Assembly: GCA_017557785.1 (NCBI GenBank)
Contig: JAFYYA010000086.1
Span: 1-64,000, forward strand
Source of the DNA: Salinivirgaceae bacterium
GTDB lineage: Bacteria; Bacteroidota; Bacteroidia; Bacteroidales; SZUA-534
DNA: 64,000 nucleotides
Direction of reading: 5' to 3'
In this document: positions 1 to 8,938 of the stretch, in pieces
Layout: each line of letters opens with the position of its first letter
How positions within the stretch are numbered: the first letter of the stretch is position 1
Notes under the pieces: model-generated
Told to the model about the DNA's origin: nothing
What the model saw: only the letters and a program-made list of their open reading frames with translations
The model's database searches: none
Made by a program: the position numbers and the translations under genes

Positions 1-107
1 GCATCGGCACAACCATTACCAACCCGAATGTTAAATCGAACCGTTTCAAAAAGAAAATACGACGAATTGAAAAAGTAATAAACTCAAAAATAGAATGTTA
101 TGATTAG
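1..107 (+). CDS. 3' end of a probable VTC-domain (polyphosphate polymerase-like) protein, partial
   Basis: The window opens inside a reading frame whose last 34 codons run to a TAG at 105-107 and overlap the next start codon (ATG at 100) by 8 bases. The visible tail is basic and includes the stretch TNPNVKSNRFKKKIRRIEK. From memory this resembles the C-terminus of the VTC-fold polyphosphate polymerase proteins that commonly sit directly before DUF4956 genes in Bacteroidota. The coding overlap with a DUF4956 gene supports that reading. The catalytic part lies outside the window, so the assignment rests on the tail and the neighbour only. It was not recognisable from motifs alone. Confidence 0.5.
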   Translation, partial: IGTTITNPNVKSNRFKKKIRRIEKVINSKIECYD

Positions 108-942
108 AATTATCCTTATTCTGATGTCGCTCGCGCTGGCAGTGCCTACCACGAGCACTTTTGCACAAGACGATGCAACTGCAGCCGCCGCTCTCGCTGA
201 TTTCGGTAATCCCGAGCCCGACGACGAACTGTTTGACGTGCAGACAATTACCGACGCAATGATGACCACACAGCAGAAACTTGTTGAGCTGGGCATCCGC
301 TTTGCGCTCAACTTGCTGATTTGCTGGATTCTGGTGCAGTTCTTCTACTATCGCAAGAGCCGCCGCCGCGACTACTACTTCACCTTTATGATTTTCTCGT
401 CGGCAATGCTGGCGTTGCTCTACGTGATGGGAAGCGTGTCGGTGGGCGTTGGAATGACACTCGGCTTGTTCGCCATCTTCGGTGTCATCCGCTACCGGAC
501 CGAGACGGTGCCAATCCGTGAAATGACCTATCTGTTTATCATTATTGCACTTGCGGCTGTCAATGGCCTTGCGTCGCTCTATCAGGTTGTCGATGTAGCT
601 ACCAAACCGCACTACGCGCTTGAACTGGGAAACGTCGCCGTGCTGGCTATTGTCAACCTGCTGATTGTGATACTGATAGCCATTCTCGAAACAGCCGTAT
701 CGGCCAACCACACCACCACCAAACTGGTGCTCTACGACCGCATTGATATGATTGTGCCCGAGAAGCGCGACGAGCTGATTGCCGACCTTGAGAAACGTAT
801 AGGCATCAAAATCAACTCGATAGAGATTGGCCACGTCGATTTTCTGAAAGACGCCGCCTTCATCAAAGTCACCTACGACCTGCAGGATGGCGAGACCAAC
901 ACCATCAACACGCTCACAAAGGCAAACAAGTATGCAGAATAA
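100..942 (+). CDS. DUF4956 membrane protein
   Basis: A 280-residue protein with an N-terminal signal sequence (residues 1-23, ending in TFAQ) followed by several hydrophobic segments near residues 65-85, 97-130, 145-165 and 190-210. The central motif FGVIRYRTETVPIREMTYLF is the hallmark of DUF4956. The C-terminal 70 residues are soluble and mixed charged, with a ferredoxin-like look. In this family the gene usually accompanies a VTC polyphosphate polymerase domain protein, and here the upstream frame overlaps the start codon by 8 bases, so the two are probably translationally coupled. The molecular role is unknown. I infer a membrane partner of polyphosphate or envelope polymer metabolism. 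Confidence 0.85.
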   Translation: MIRIILILMSLALAVPTTSTFAQDDATAAAALADFGNPEPDDELFDVQTITDAMMTTQQKLVELGIRFALNLLICWILVQFFYYRKSRRRDYYFTFMIFSSAMLALLYVMGSVSVGVGMTLGLFAIFGVIRYRTETVPIREMTYLFIIIALAAVNGLASLYQVVDVATKPHYALELGNVAVLAIVNLLIVILIAILETAVSANHTTTKLVLYDRIDMIVPEKRDELIADLEKRIGIKINSIEIGHVDFLKDAAFIKVTYDLQDGETNTINTLTKANKYAE

Positions 943-960
943 ACAATAAACCTATTGAGT

Positions 961-1755
961 ATGAAAAAGTTAATTATTTTTTCGCTTGCCGCGATGCTGG
1001 CTGTGCCAATGAGTATTTTGGCTCAAGACGCAAAAGATGACGGCACCGATTTCGGCGGACGCGTTTCGGCCGAAGTTGACAAGAAACTGATGAAGGGCCT
1101 GCACGCCTTTGTCAACGGCGAAGCCCGCCTTAACGATAATTTCGGAAATTTCTACCGCTATCAGGGAACCGTCGGCGCAAGCTACAAAGTGAACAATTAC
1201 CTGAAAACGGCGCTGAGTTACACTTTCATCGAGAATAAAAACTCGAAAGACGAGTGGAAGATTCGCAACCGCTTCACGTTCGACATCACCGGCTCGTACC
1301 GTTTCGGCGATTTCAAACTGTCGCTGCGCGAGCGCCTGCAACTCACTTGCAAGGATGTGAACAACAAATATCAGGATGTGGCCAAGGGACTGACGCTGCG
1401 CAGCCGCCTGATGGTGCAGTACAAAGCGCTCGACGCCCTGACGCCATATGCCTATGTTGATGTGCGCAACACACTGAACGCACCGAAATGGACATACGAT
1501 TTTGATGATGAAACAGGTATTTTTTCAAACTATTCGTATGAAGGAAATAAAGATGTGTATATCAACCGTGTACGCTTGGGCTTGGGCGCTGAGTGGGAAC
1601 TGAGCAAGCAGCACTCATTCGATTTCTTCTGCCTGTACGATTTCTGCAACGAGAAAGACATCGACTCGAACAAAAAAGGCACGAAACTGTTCTACTCGTT
1701 CAACCATCATAGCCAGAACATTAGTCTTGGCGTGGGGTATAAATTCTCGTTCTAA
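961..1755 (+). CDS. DUF2490 outer-membrane beta-barrel protein
   Basis: A 264-residue protein that begins MKKLIIFSLAAMLAVPMS with a signal peptide cut after ILA-Q. The rest is alternating aromatic and polar beta-strand sequence and ends in GVGYKFSF, with the terminal phenylalanine typical of outer-membrane barrels. The pattern fits DUF2490. An in-frame TTG lies two codons upstream (955), but the ATG at 961 gives the proper signal peptide. The gene starts 18 bases after the DUF4956 stop, so VTC-like, DUF4956 and DUF2490 genes form a likely operon that links an inner-membrane polymer system to an outer-membrane protein. The function of the barrel is not known. Confidence 0.8.
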   Translation: MKKLIIFSLAAMLAVPMSILAQDAKDDGTDFGGRVSAEVDKKLMKGLHAFVNGEARLNDNFGNFYRYQGTVGASYKVNNYLKTALSYTFIENKNSKDEWKIRNRFTFDITGSYRFGDFKLSLRERLQLTCKDVNNKYQDVAKGLTLRSRLMVQYKALDALTPYAYVDVRNTLNAPKWTYDFDDETGIFSNYSYEGNKDVYINRVRLGLGAEWELSKQHSFDFFCLYDFCNEKDIDSNKKGTKLFYSFNHHSQNISLGVGYKFSF

Positions 1756-1789
1756 GCAAGGTAAAGTTCAACATATAAACTATTTGAAA

Positions 1790-2275
1790 ATGATACAGCG
1801 AATCCAAACCATCTTTCTTTTTGTGGCCGCGGTGCTTACATTTTGTCTGTTTTGCCTGCCGTTTGTCGGTGTTGGTGTTGGCAACGGGTTTATGATGTTC
1901 AACTTCAACGTGACGGCATGCCATATGTCGCCGGCGCCACCGATTCAGGGATTGCAAGCAACAAAACTGCTGCCGCTTGCAATAGTAACGCTTTGCGCTG
2001 CATTGTTTTGCTTAGTAACAATCTTCCTTTTTGCCAATCGCGCGCGGCAGATGAAATTTGTGCGTTTTGGCATAGTGTTTCAGGCAGTTGTGCTGATTGG
2101 CATGGTGGTTTTCTGCCATATTCTGCAAAATGCGGCAGGTCAGATGGCTACTATTACGGTAACCCCAAAGTTTGCATTTGTGATTCCGGCTGTCAACATC
2201 ATTCTGCTGATGCTGGCCAACCGTGGCATCAAAGCCGATGATGACCTTGTAAAATCGGCCGACCGCTTACGCTAA
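1790..2275 (+). CDS. DUF4293 membrane protein
   Basis: A 161-residue protein with four hydrophobic segments near residues 8-30, 55-80, 90-112 and 122-142. The opening MIQRIQTIFLFVAAVLTF is the conserved start of DUF4293, and it fixes the start at 1790 although the frame is open to 1727. The third and fourth segments flank a short loop, and the C-terminal tail is charged (IKADDDLVKSADRLR). The family is confined to Bacteroidota and has no assigned role. The next gene begins 15 bases downstream, which suggests co-transcription. Confidence 0.85.
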   Translation: MIQRIQTIFLFVAAVLTFCLFCLPFVGVGVGNGFMMFNFNVTACHMSPAPPIQGLQATKLLPLAIVTLCAALFCLVTIFLFANRARQMKFVRFGIVFQAVVLIGMVVFCHILQNAAGQMATITVTPKFAFVIPAVNIILLMLANRGIKADDDLVKSADRLR

Positions 2276-2290
2276 CTTGCTGACAATGTG

Positions 2291-4126
2291 ATGGGCAGAT
2301 TGTTGCGAACGGCTCTTTCTGTTTTGGCCGGCTGGCTGCTGTCCATCGCTGCTGTTGCGCAAAATCCCGATCAACAGACCGATAGTCAATTGGCCATGCA
2401 GTACTACCGTCAGGGTGAGTACCGCAAGGCTGCCGATATTTTTGCCCGTCTCTACGAACGCGGACGTTCCGATTTCTACTACAGCTATTATCTGAATTCA
2501 CTTTTGAAAGTACCTGACTATGAAGCCGCTGAAACGCTCGTTCAGGCACAGATGAAAATCAGTCGTGGCAATCTGAAGTATAATGTCGATTTGGGCAATG
2601 TGCAGGAACTCAAAGGCAACCCTGACCGCGCAAAGCAGATTTATCATCAGACAATCAAAAAGTTAACCGCGAATATCAATCAGATAAACGACCTGGCATC
2701 GGCTTTCATCGAGAAACGCAACTACGAACTTGCCGAGGAGACCTACACCACAGGCCGCAAGCTGATGAAAGGCGCTTACGACTTTCGGATTGAAATGGCG
2801 CAACTGCATTATTATCAGCGCAATTATAGTCAGATGATTGTTGAGTTTCTTGAGCTGCTCAACGTTAGCGATGTTTACCTTCAACAAGTTCAGAACTATT
2901 TTCAGCAGGCCATCTACAGCGATTCCGACGAGTCGCTCAACCAATTGTTAATCGACAAGTTGCTCGAATATTCGCGCAATTACCCCGACAATACCGTTTA
3001 CACCGAATTGCTGATTTGGATTTACGTTCAGGACCGCAATTTTGCAATGGCGCTGATTCAGGCCAAGTCGCTCGACCGCCGGCTGAATGAGGACGGGCAC
3101 CGCGTGGTGTCTTTGGCGCGCATGGCATCGGACAATGGCGATTTTGAAACCGCCGTGGAAGCCTACCAATATGTTATCGACAAAGGTGGAAATCAGGAAT
3201 ATACAAACGCTGCCCGCACCGAAATGCTTCAGGTGATGTTCCGCCGTATTGAGTTGGGAATCGATAATCAGCCATCTGACTATCAGCGGCTTGAATCGGC
3301 TCTAACCGATGCCCTTCAGGATATGGGCATCGATGCCGAAACGGTTGATTTGGTGCGCAGTCTGGCCAAACTCAAATCTGTTTATCTGGGAAAGACTGCC
3401 GACGCGCAATTTCTGCTTGAGGACGCCCGCACAATGCGCCTTCAGAAATCCATTCTGGCAGCCATCGATATCGAACTTGCCGATGTCTATCTTATGCAAG
3501 GCAACGATGTTGACGCAACTCTGACTTACGCCCGCGTTGAGGAAAACAACAAGAACAATTCTGTGGGGTCGGAGGCAAAACTGCGTAAAGCACGGCTGGC
3601 CTACTACACGGGTAAATTCAAGTGGGCGCAGGCCCAACTCGACGCTCTGAAGGCGAGCGTTGAGAAACTCACAGCCAACGATGCCGCCTACCTTTCGCTG
3701 CTTATTGAGGACAACACCGGCTGGGACAATGCTTCCGACTCGGCCATGCTCATTTATGCAAAGGCTGATTTGTTTCATTATCAGCATAATGATTCGGCTG
3801 CCATGCGCTGCATCGATTCGATAGTGAACCGTTTTCCCGATGCCCCGATTGTTGATGAGGCTCTGTTTTTAAAGGCTGAAATCTACCGCGCGAAAAACGA
3901 GATTGGCAAGGCCATTGACGCTTATCGCATTGTGGCAGAGCGTTTCCCCGACGATGTGCTCGCCGACAACGCCAACTACATGCTTGCAACCATCTACGAA
4001 AATCAACTGAACAACAAGCAGCTGGCGATGGAACACTATCTGAAAATCATAACCAACTACGCAAGCAGCATTTTTGTTACTGATGCCCGTAAGCGCTATC
4101 GTGCTATTCGCGGTGATGTACAGTGA
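2291..4126 (+). CDS. Secreted tetratricopeptide-repeat protein
   Basis: A 611-residue protein with a signal peptide (MGRLLRTALSVLAGWLLSIAAVAQ) and TPR-like helical pairs along its length. Clear repeats include YYRQGEYRKAADIFARLYER near residue 40, YELAEETYTTGRKLMKGAYD near 130, and a C-terminal block (AIDAYRIVAERFPDDVLADN) that resembles the YfgC/BamD-type TPRs of periplasmic scaffold proteins. ATG at 2291 is preferred over the GTG one codon upstream. It probably acts in the periplasm as a protein-binding scaffold. Its client is unknown. Homologous proteins in this lineage are usually annotated only as TPR proteins. Confidence 0.8.
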   Translation: MGRLLRTALSVLAGWLLSIAAVAQNPDQQTDSQLAMQYYRQGEYRKAADIFARLYERGRSDFYYSYYLNSLLKVPDYEAAETLVQAQMKISRGNLKYNVDLGNVQELKGNPDRAKQIYHQTIKKLTANINQINDLASAFIEKRNYELAEETYTTGRKLMKGAYDFRIEMAQLHYYQRNYSQMIVEFLELLNVSDVYLQQVQNYFQQAIYSDSDESLNQLLIDKLLEYSRNYPDNTVYTELLIWIYVQDRNFAMALIQAKSLDRRLNEDGHRVVSLARMASDNGDFETAVEAYQYVIDKGGNQEYTNAARTEMLQVMFRRIELGIDNQPSDYQRLESALTDALQDMGIDAETVDLVRSLAKLKSVYLGKTADAQFLLEDARTMRLQKSILAAIDIELADVYLMQGNDVDATLTYARVEENNKNNSVGSEAKLRKARLAYYTGKFKWAQAQLDALKASVEKLTANDAAYLSLLIEDNTGWDNASDSAMLIYAKADLFHYQHNDSAAMRCIDSIVNRFPDAPIVDEALFLKAEIYRAKNEIGKAIDAYRIVAERFPDDVLADNANYMLATIYENQLNNKQLAMEHYLKIITNYASSIFVTDARKRYRAIRGDVQ

Positions 4127-4162
4127 TGTGGAGAGGGCATTTTCATTTCACACAAACATTTG

Positions 4163-4170
4163 TATCTTTG
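4163..4170 (+). promoter_or_regulatory. Promoter -7 element of the BspA-like gene
   Basis: TATCTTTG matches the Bacteroidota TAnnTTTG -7 element and lies 24 bases before the ATG at 4195, in the gap after the TPR gene. The upstream -33 TTTG is weak. Confidence 0.6.
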
Positions 4171-4194
4171 GTAGGATAAAACACTGATTTTTAT

Positions 4195-7100
4195 ATGAAA
4201 CGCATTTTCACAATTCTATTCGCCGCAATGCTTGCAGGGCAGGCGTGGGCACAGACTTCTTTTGAAGTTGGCAACCTTAAGTACACCGTAACCGACGAAA
4301 CAAATCATTATGTTTCTGTTGGCAAGGCAGAAACCAAACCTACCGGTGCTCTCAATATTCCGGAAAAAGTAACCAACCCCGACAATAGCGTGGAATATTC
4401 GGTTACAAGCATTGGCAGCGGTGCATTCAGTGGTTGCAGCGGCCTAACATCAGTTAGCATTCCCAATTCGGTTACAAGCATTGGCGGCTATGCTTTCCAA
4501 TATTGCGAAGGCCTGACAGAAGTCACCATTTCCAATTCGGTTACAAACATTGATAATGGATCGTTCTCTCATTGCAGCGGCCTGACAGCCATAAATGTGG
4601 GAAGTGCCAACATAAATTATTTATCCGAAAACGGGGTATTGTTTAATAAAGACAAGACAACAATTGTATGTTGCCCTGCAGGTAAAACTGGGACATACAC
4701 TATTCCCAATTCGGTTACAAGCATTGGATGTTCTGCGTTCTCGGGTTGCAGCGGCCTGACATCAGTCACCATTCCCAATTCGGTTACAAGCATCGGCGAC
4801 TATGCGTTCGGCGGTTGCAGCGGCCTGACATCAATCACCATTCCAAATTCGGTTACAAGCATTGGCGACTATGCGTTCTGTTTTTGCAGAAATCTAACAT
4901 CAATATCCTTCCCCAACTCAGTTACAAGTATTGGTGTCAATGCTTTCTATGAATGCAACAACTTAACAAAAGCAGAATTCGCGAGTATAGAAAGTTTATG
5001 TGGAATTAGATTCGGCTGGGGCGATGCAACAAACACTTCACTCACCATCCATTCCAACCCTTTATCAATAGCCAAACACCTTTATATAAACGGAGAAGAG
5101 GTTACAGAAGTCATTATTCCTAATTCTGTAACAAGCATTAAGGGATATACATTTGCCGGTTGTAGCAGTCTGACATCAATCACCATTCCCAATTCCGTAA
5201 AAAGCATCGGAAGAGCAGCATTCTATAATTGCAGTGGACTAACTTCAATTAACATTCCTAATTCCGTAACAAGTATAATAGAGTATGCGTTTTGCCATTG
5301 CAATGGCCTAACAACCATTGACATTCCTAGTACTATTACTCGTATTGATGATTATACTTTTGCATATTGTAGTGGTCTAACATCTATCAACATTCCAAAT
5401 TCCGTAGAGCGCATTTATAAAAATGCGTTCCGTGAATGCAACAACTTGATGACAGTAACCATTCCCAAATCTGTTACAAACATTGACTATACTGCATTCT
5501 ATAGTTGCAGCGGCCTAACAGAAATAGTTGTTGACAGTGATAACCCCCAATACACATCCGAAAATGACATTTTATTCAATAAAGATAAAACGGCTCTTAT
5601 TTGTTGCCCAGCGCGCAAAACAGGAGCATATACCATTCCAAATACGGTAACAAGCATTTCCCACTATGCATTCTATCGTTGCGACAGACTATCAACTGTT
5701 ACTATTCCAAATTCGGTTACTTCCATTGGTGTCGATGCGTTCTTAAATGTAAAGAACGTAGTATATTCGGGGGATGCAACTGGCAGCCCATGGGGCGCTT
5801 TGTCAGTAAATGGGATTGTTGATGGTGATTTTATCTATTCAGATGATGCCAAAACCAATCTTACTGGATACATAGGCAAAGGCGGAGATGTGGTTATTCC
5901 GAAATCAGTCACAGCGATAGGTGATTATGCATTTGCAGGACGAGACGTAACTTCTGTTGTTTTTCCCGATTCACTCAAAACTATTCGTAGTAATTCTTTT
6001 GAAGGTTGTGACATTCAAAAAACAATAGTTCTTCCTATTTCTATCGAAAATTATCCTAGTAATGCTCATTATGCTTGCTTGACTTTTAAAATAACTAACG
6101 ATAATGAGCCACGAACAGTAACAGTCTATCGTGGGTCAAAACAAGCATTTGTAAAAATACCAAATTCGATAATTTACAAAGGCCAAACTTATTATGTAAC
6201 GGATATTGACCAATATGCATTTTACTATTGCAAAAACCTAACAGAGATAATTATTCCGGAAGGTGTTACGAGCATTTACTATGAATCGTTCTATGGATGT
6301 AGAAATCTAAAATCAATTTTTATTCCACGTTCTGTTACAAGCATTAGTGAGTGGGCGTTTGGTGATTGTGCCAACTTGGCAACAGCAATAATTCCAAATA
6401 CGGTTACAACAATAACTGGATCAGGAGTAGCATTTCCCAGCAACACAATCGTTTTTTGTGAAGCTAAAAACAAACCAGAAGGATGGAGCAAAAATTGGCA
6501 CTATGGTGGCAGAGTTGTATGGGATACATATTTTGGAAAGAGTGATGATTTTGAGTTTGTCCTTAATGAAAACTATGCTACATTGAAGAAATATAAAGGG
6601 AATGCCAATACCGTTTCCATTCCAAATGCGATTATTGTCGACAGTGTACCATATTTGGTTACCTATATCGACAAGGAAGCATTCTTGGACTGTGAAAATA
6701 TGAAATCGGTTAAACTGCCGGCTTATCTCAAAGGCTTTGGTGAATACGCTTTCAAGAATTGCACTGCGTTAGAATCAATTGTCATTCCCGATTCTGTTTC
6801 AAGCATCGGCGATGCAGCGTTTTACGGTTGCAGCAGCCTGAAATCTATTGCTTTTGGCAAATCGGTAAAAACAATAGGTATGAGCGCCTTTGAGAAAACA
6901 AGCGTGGAAATTGTTGCACTACCCAAAAACATTAGGTCAATCGACAACTTTTCATTTGCCAAATGCGAGAATCTCAAACTTGTTTATATACCCGAAACCG
7001 TTACAAATAACGAAGCAAACGCATTCGTCGGTTGCACTAACGCCACCATTTACTGTGCCGCTGCAAGCCAACCCGAAACCTGGAGCGAAACATGGAACGC

Positions 7101-8034
7101 GAACGGCGGAACGGTTGTTTGGGGATATTCGGTTCCGGCTGATTCAACGCTTGAGTTAAAGTTCGAAACAAATCCTAATGGTACAGCCCAAATAACAGGT
7201 TGCGGCGATGTTACTACGGTTGATGTGCCAGTAATGGTTATGGTCGACAGTTCGGCATATTTTGTTACTGGCATTAATGGCAACGCGTTTATCGGTGGCA
7301 GCTGGAATCTAAGCAGCATAAATGTTGATGAAAGAAATCAATTTTTAACATCAGATGATGGCGTCTTGTTCAATAAAGATAAAACGACCTTGATAGCCTG
7401 TCCGTTTAAGAAAAACGGCATATATACTATTCCTAATACTGTAACGAGCATCGGTGATGGTGCTTTTCTCGGGTGTGAAGGCTTGCAGTCAATTGAAATA
7501 CCTAATTCTGTTACAGAAATAGGAGGCTGGGCATTCTCGGGTTGTGCTGGATTGGAATCGATAACCATTCCAAACAGTGTTACGAGCATTGGCGACGCTG
7601 CATTCCGCATGTGTTTAGGATTAACAGAGATAACCATCCCAAAATCGGTTGTCAGTATGGGCAGCGATGTGTTTGCCGAACACGAAACACCAATCACCGT
7701 CTATTGTGAAGTGTCAAGAAAACCCGAAGGCTGGGATGATAATTGGGATAGCGTTTATGGCACAACACCTTGCGATGTTGTGTGGGCTGACAATACCCCT
7801 GTCACCGAAACAGCCGCCAACGCCGTCAACATCTACGCCCACGGCAACACCATTGTGGTTGAAAACGCAACGGAAGAAATCAGCGTTTATGATGCAATGG
7901 GACGGGTGATTGCACGTAAGGATAGAGACGTTGCGCGCCACGTCTCTACGGGGACAACAACAATAACCGTCAACACCCCGGGCGTTTATGTTGTAAAAAC
8001 TGGCAGCACCGTGAAACGGGTGATGGTGAATTAA
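4195..8034 (+). CDS. BspA-like leucine-rich-repeat surface protein with T9SS type-A sorting domain
   Basis: A 1279-residue exported protein with a signal peptide (residues 1-19, ending QAWA). It carries many 23-residue BspA/LRR_5 repeats of the form CSGLTSVTIPNSVTSIGDYAF along most of its length. The repeats are interrupted by three copies of a block built around LFNKDKT...CP...YTIPN (near residues 152, 463 and 1058) and by short modules with a YCE/W pattern. The last 75 residues (EISVYDAMGRVIA ... GVYVVKTGSTVKRVMVN) form a type-A type IX secretion sorting domain, so the protein is expected on the cell surface or released. BspA relatives bind host matrix proteins or other cells, but the ligand here is unknown. 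Residues 1243-1252 are encoded by a palindromic repeat element (see 7923-7948). Confidence 0.93.
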   Translation: MKRIFTILFAAMLAGQAWAQTSFEVGNLKYTVTDETNHYVSVGKAETKPTGALNIPEKVTNPDNSVEYSVTSIGSGAFSGCSGLTSVSIPNSVTSIGGYAFQYCEGLTEVTISNSVTNIDNGSFSHCSGLTAINVGSANINYLSENGVLFNKDKTTIVCCPAGKTGTYTIPNSVTSIGCSAFSGCSGLTSVTIPNSVTSIGDYAFGGCSGLTSITIPNSVTSIGDYAFCFCRNLTSISFPNSVTSIGVNAFYECNNLTKAEFASIESLCGIRFGWGDATNTSLTIHSNPLSIAKHLYINGEEVTEVIIPNSVTSIKGYTFAGCSSLTSITIPNSVKSIGRAAFYNCSGLTSINIPNSVTSIIEYAFCHCNGLTTIDIPSTITRIDDYTFAYCSGLTSINIPNSVERIYKNAFRECNNLMTVTIPKSVTNIDYTAFYSCSGLTEIVVDSDNPQYTSENDILFNKDKTALICCPARKTGAYTIPNTVTSISHYAFYRCDRLSTVTIPNSVTSIGVDAFLNVKNVVYSGDATGSPWGALSVNGIVDGDFIYSDDAKTNLTGYIGKGGDVVIPKSVTAIGDYAFAGRDVTSVVFPDSLKTIRSNSFEGCDIQKTIVLPISIENYPSNAHYACLTFKITNDNEPRTVTVYRGSKQAFVKIPNSIIYKGQTYYVTDIDQYAFYYCKNLTEIIIPEGVTSIYYESFYGCRNLKSIFIPRSVTSISEWAFGDCANLATAIIPNTVTTITGSGVAFPSNTIVFCEAKNKPEGWSKNWHYGGRVVWDTYFGKSDDFEFVLNENYATLKKYKGNANTVSIPNAIIVDSVPYLVTYIDKEAFLDCENMKSVKLPAYLKGFGEYAFKNCTALESIVIPDSVSSIGDAAFYGCSSLKSIAFGKSVKTIGMSAFEKTSVEIVALPKNIRSIDNFSFAKCENLKLVYIPETVTNNEANAFVGCTNATIYCAAASQPETWSETWNANGGTVVWGYSVPADSTLELKFETNPNGTAQITGCGDVTTVDVPVMVMVDSSAYFVTGINGNAFIGGSWNLSSINVDERNQFLTSDDGVLFNKDKTTLIACPFKKNGIYTIPNTVTSIGDGAFLGCEGLQSIEIPNSVTEIGGWAFSGCAGLESITIPNSVTSIGDAAFRMCLGLTEITIPKSVVSMGSDVFAEHETPITVYCEVSRKPEGWDDNWDSVYGTTPCDVVWADNTPVTETAANAVNIYAHGNTIVVENATEEISVYDAMGRVIARKDRDVARHVSTGTTTITVNTPGVYVVKTGSTVKRVMVN
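7923..7948 (+). repeat. Palindromic repeat, copy 1, inside a coding region
   Basis: The arms TAGAGACGT (7923-7931) and ACGTCTCTA (7940-7948) form a 9-bp perfect inverted repeat around an 8-base GC-rich centre. It is read in frame as DRDVARHVST within the T9SS sorting domain of the BspA-like protein. The same arms recur at 8061-8089. Confidence 0.8.
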
Positions 8035-8060
8035 TGATTTGGTAAAATATTGGTAATCAC

Positions 8061-8095
8061 GTAGAGACGTCATAATATGGCGTCTCTACTTTTTT
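8061..8095 (+). terminator. Palindromic repeat, copy 2, serving as terminator of the BspA-like gene
   Basis: GTAGAGACG (8061-8069) pairs perfectly with CGTCTCTAC (8081-8089), with an extra inner CA/TG pair, and is followed by TTTTTT. It lies 26 bases after the stop codon and so looks like a rho-independent terminator built from the same element as copy 1. Confidence 0.75.
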
Positions 8096-8125
8096 GTGGC
8101 ATTTCGCGTTGGCGAAAGCCAAATA

Positions 8126-8776
8126 TTATCGTCCTTTGAGTTTGAGAACGGCTTCGGCTTTGTTTGGAGCATTAAAAACAGTGTTGCCAGCCACAAGCAG
8201 GCTAACACCATGGTTAACAAGTTTTTCGGCATTGTCGAAATTCACGCCGCCGTCAACTTCAACCAAGGCTTTTGAACCCGCATCGTCCATCATCTTCTTC
8301 AAACGAAGAAGTTTGGCGTAGGAATGCTCTATGAATTTCTGTCCGCCGTAGCCAGGGTTTACGGTCATAATCAGCACCAAGTCAACATCTTGGATAATGT
8401 CAGCCAGAACTTCGACAGGTGTGTGCGGATTGAGGGCGACGCCGGCCAGCATTCCGCAGTCTTTAATGTGTGCGATTGTCCGGTGAAGATGGGTGCAGGC
8501 TTCGTAGTGAACGGTTAGAATGGCGGCGCCGGCATCGCGGAAACGCTCAATATACTGGTCCGGATTGACAATCATAAGATGCACATCGAGAGGTTTTTGC
8601 GAGTTTTTCTTGATGGCTTTCAGCACGGGGAATCCCATCGAAATGTTGGGGACGAAAACGCCGTCCATAATGTCAACGTGCAGATAATCAGCAGCGCTGG
8701 CGTTTATCTCTTGAATGTCGCGGGCCAGATTCCCGAAATCGGCTGACAACAGCGACGGTGCAACTTTAGCTTCCAT
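8126..8776 (-). CDS. rpe: Ribulose-phosphate 3-epimerase
   Basis: A 216-residue TIM-barrel enzyme that interconverts ribulose 5-phosphate and xylulose 5-phosphate in the pentose phosphate pathway. Signature segments are APSLLSADFGNL, the metal-binding LHVDIMDGVFVPN, DVHLMI, MTVNPGYGGQKF and VEVDGGVN. The frame is open 16 codons further upstream, but MEAKVAPSLLSADF is the family start and sits 24 bases after a TAnnTTTG element (TAGCTTTG on the minus strand, 8800-8807). The length is normal for the family and all metal and phosphate loops are present. The gene stands alone and converges with the BspA-like gene. Confidence 0.97.
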   Translation of the reverse strand: MEAKVAPSLLSADFGNLARDIQEINASAADYLHVDIMDGVFVPNISMGFPVLKAIKKNSQKPLDVHLMIVNPDQYIERFRDAGAAILTVHYEACTHLHRTIAHIKDCGMLAGVALNPHTPVEVLADIIQDVDLVLIMTVNPGYGGQKFIEHSYAKLLRLKKMMDDAGSKALVEVDGGVNFDNAEKLVNHGVSLLVAGNTVFNAPNKAEAVLKLKGR

Positions 8777-8799
8777 TCTTGTCGTTTTTTCTAATGATG

Positions 8800-8807
8800 C
8801 AAAGCTA
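8800..8807 (-). promoter_or_regulatory. Promoter -7 element of rpe
   Basis: Minus-strand TAGCTTTG (CAAAGCTA on +), matching TAnnTTTG, lies 23 bases before the rpe start. Confidence 0.55.
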
Positions 8808-8938
8808 ATTTTATTACGGGCCAATTGGTAAATTTTGGCGGCTTTTTTTCCATATTTCTTATTGAATGGCCAACAAGAACAGACTTTTTCCTATCTTCGT
8901 CGCTTTGCAGATGACAAAAAACTAACTGAAATTTTAAA

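Noticed and set aside
46..834. A 262-codon open frame on the minus strand opposite the DUF4956 gene
   Set aside because: It is the antisense shadow of a clear membrane protein gene, shows Asn/His/Gln-rich composition and has no family features.
4400..5760. Regular nucleotide repeats that could suggest a CRISPR array
   Set aside because: The period is 69 bases (23 codons), the spacing is coding, and the translation is a BspA leucine-rich repeat.
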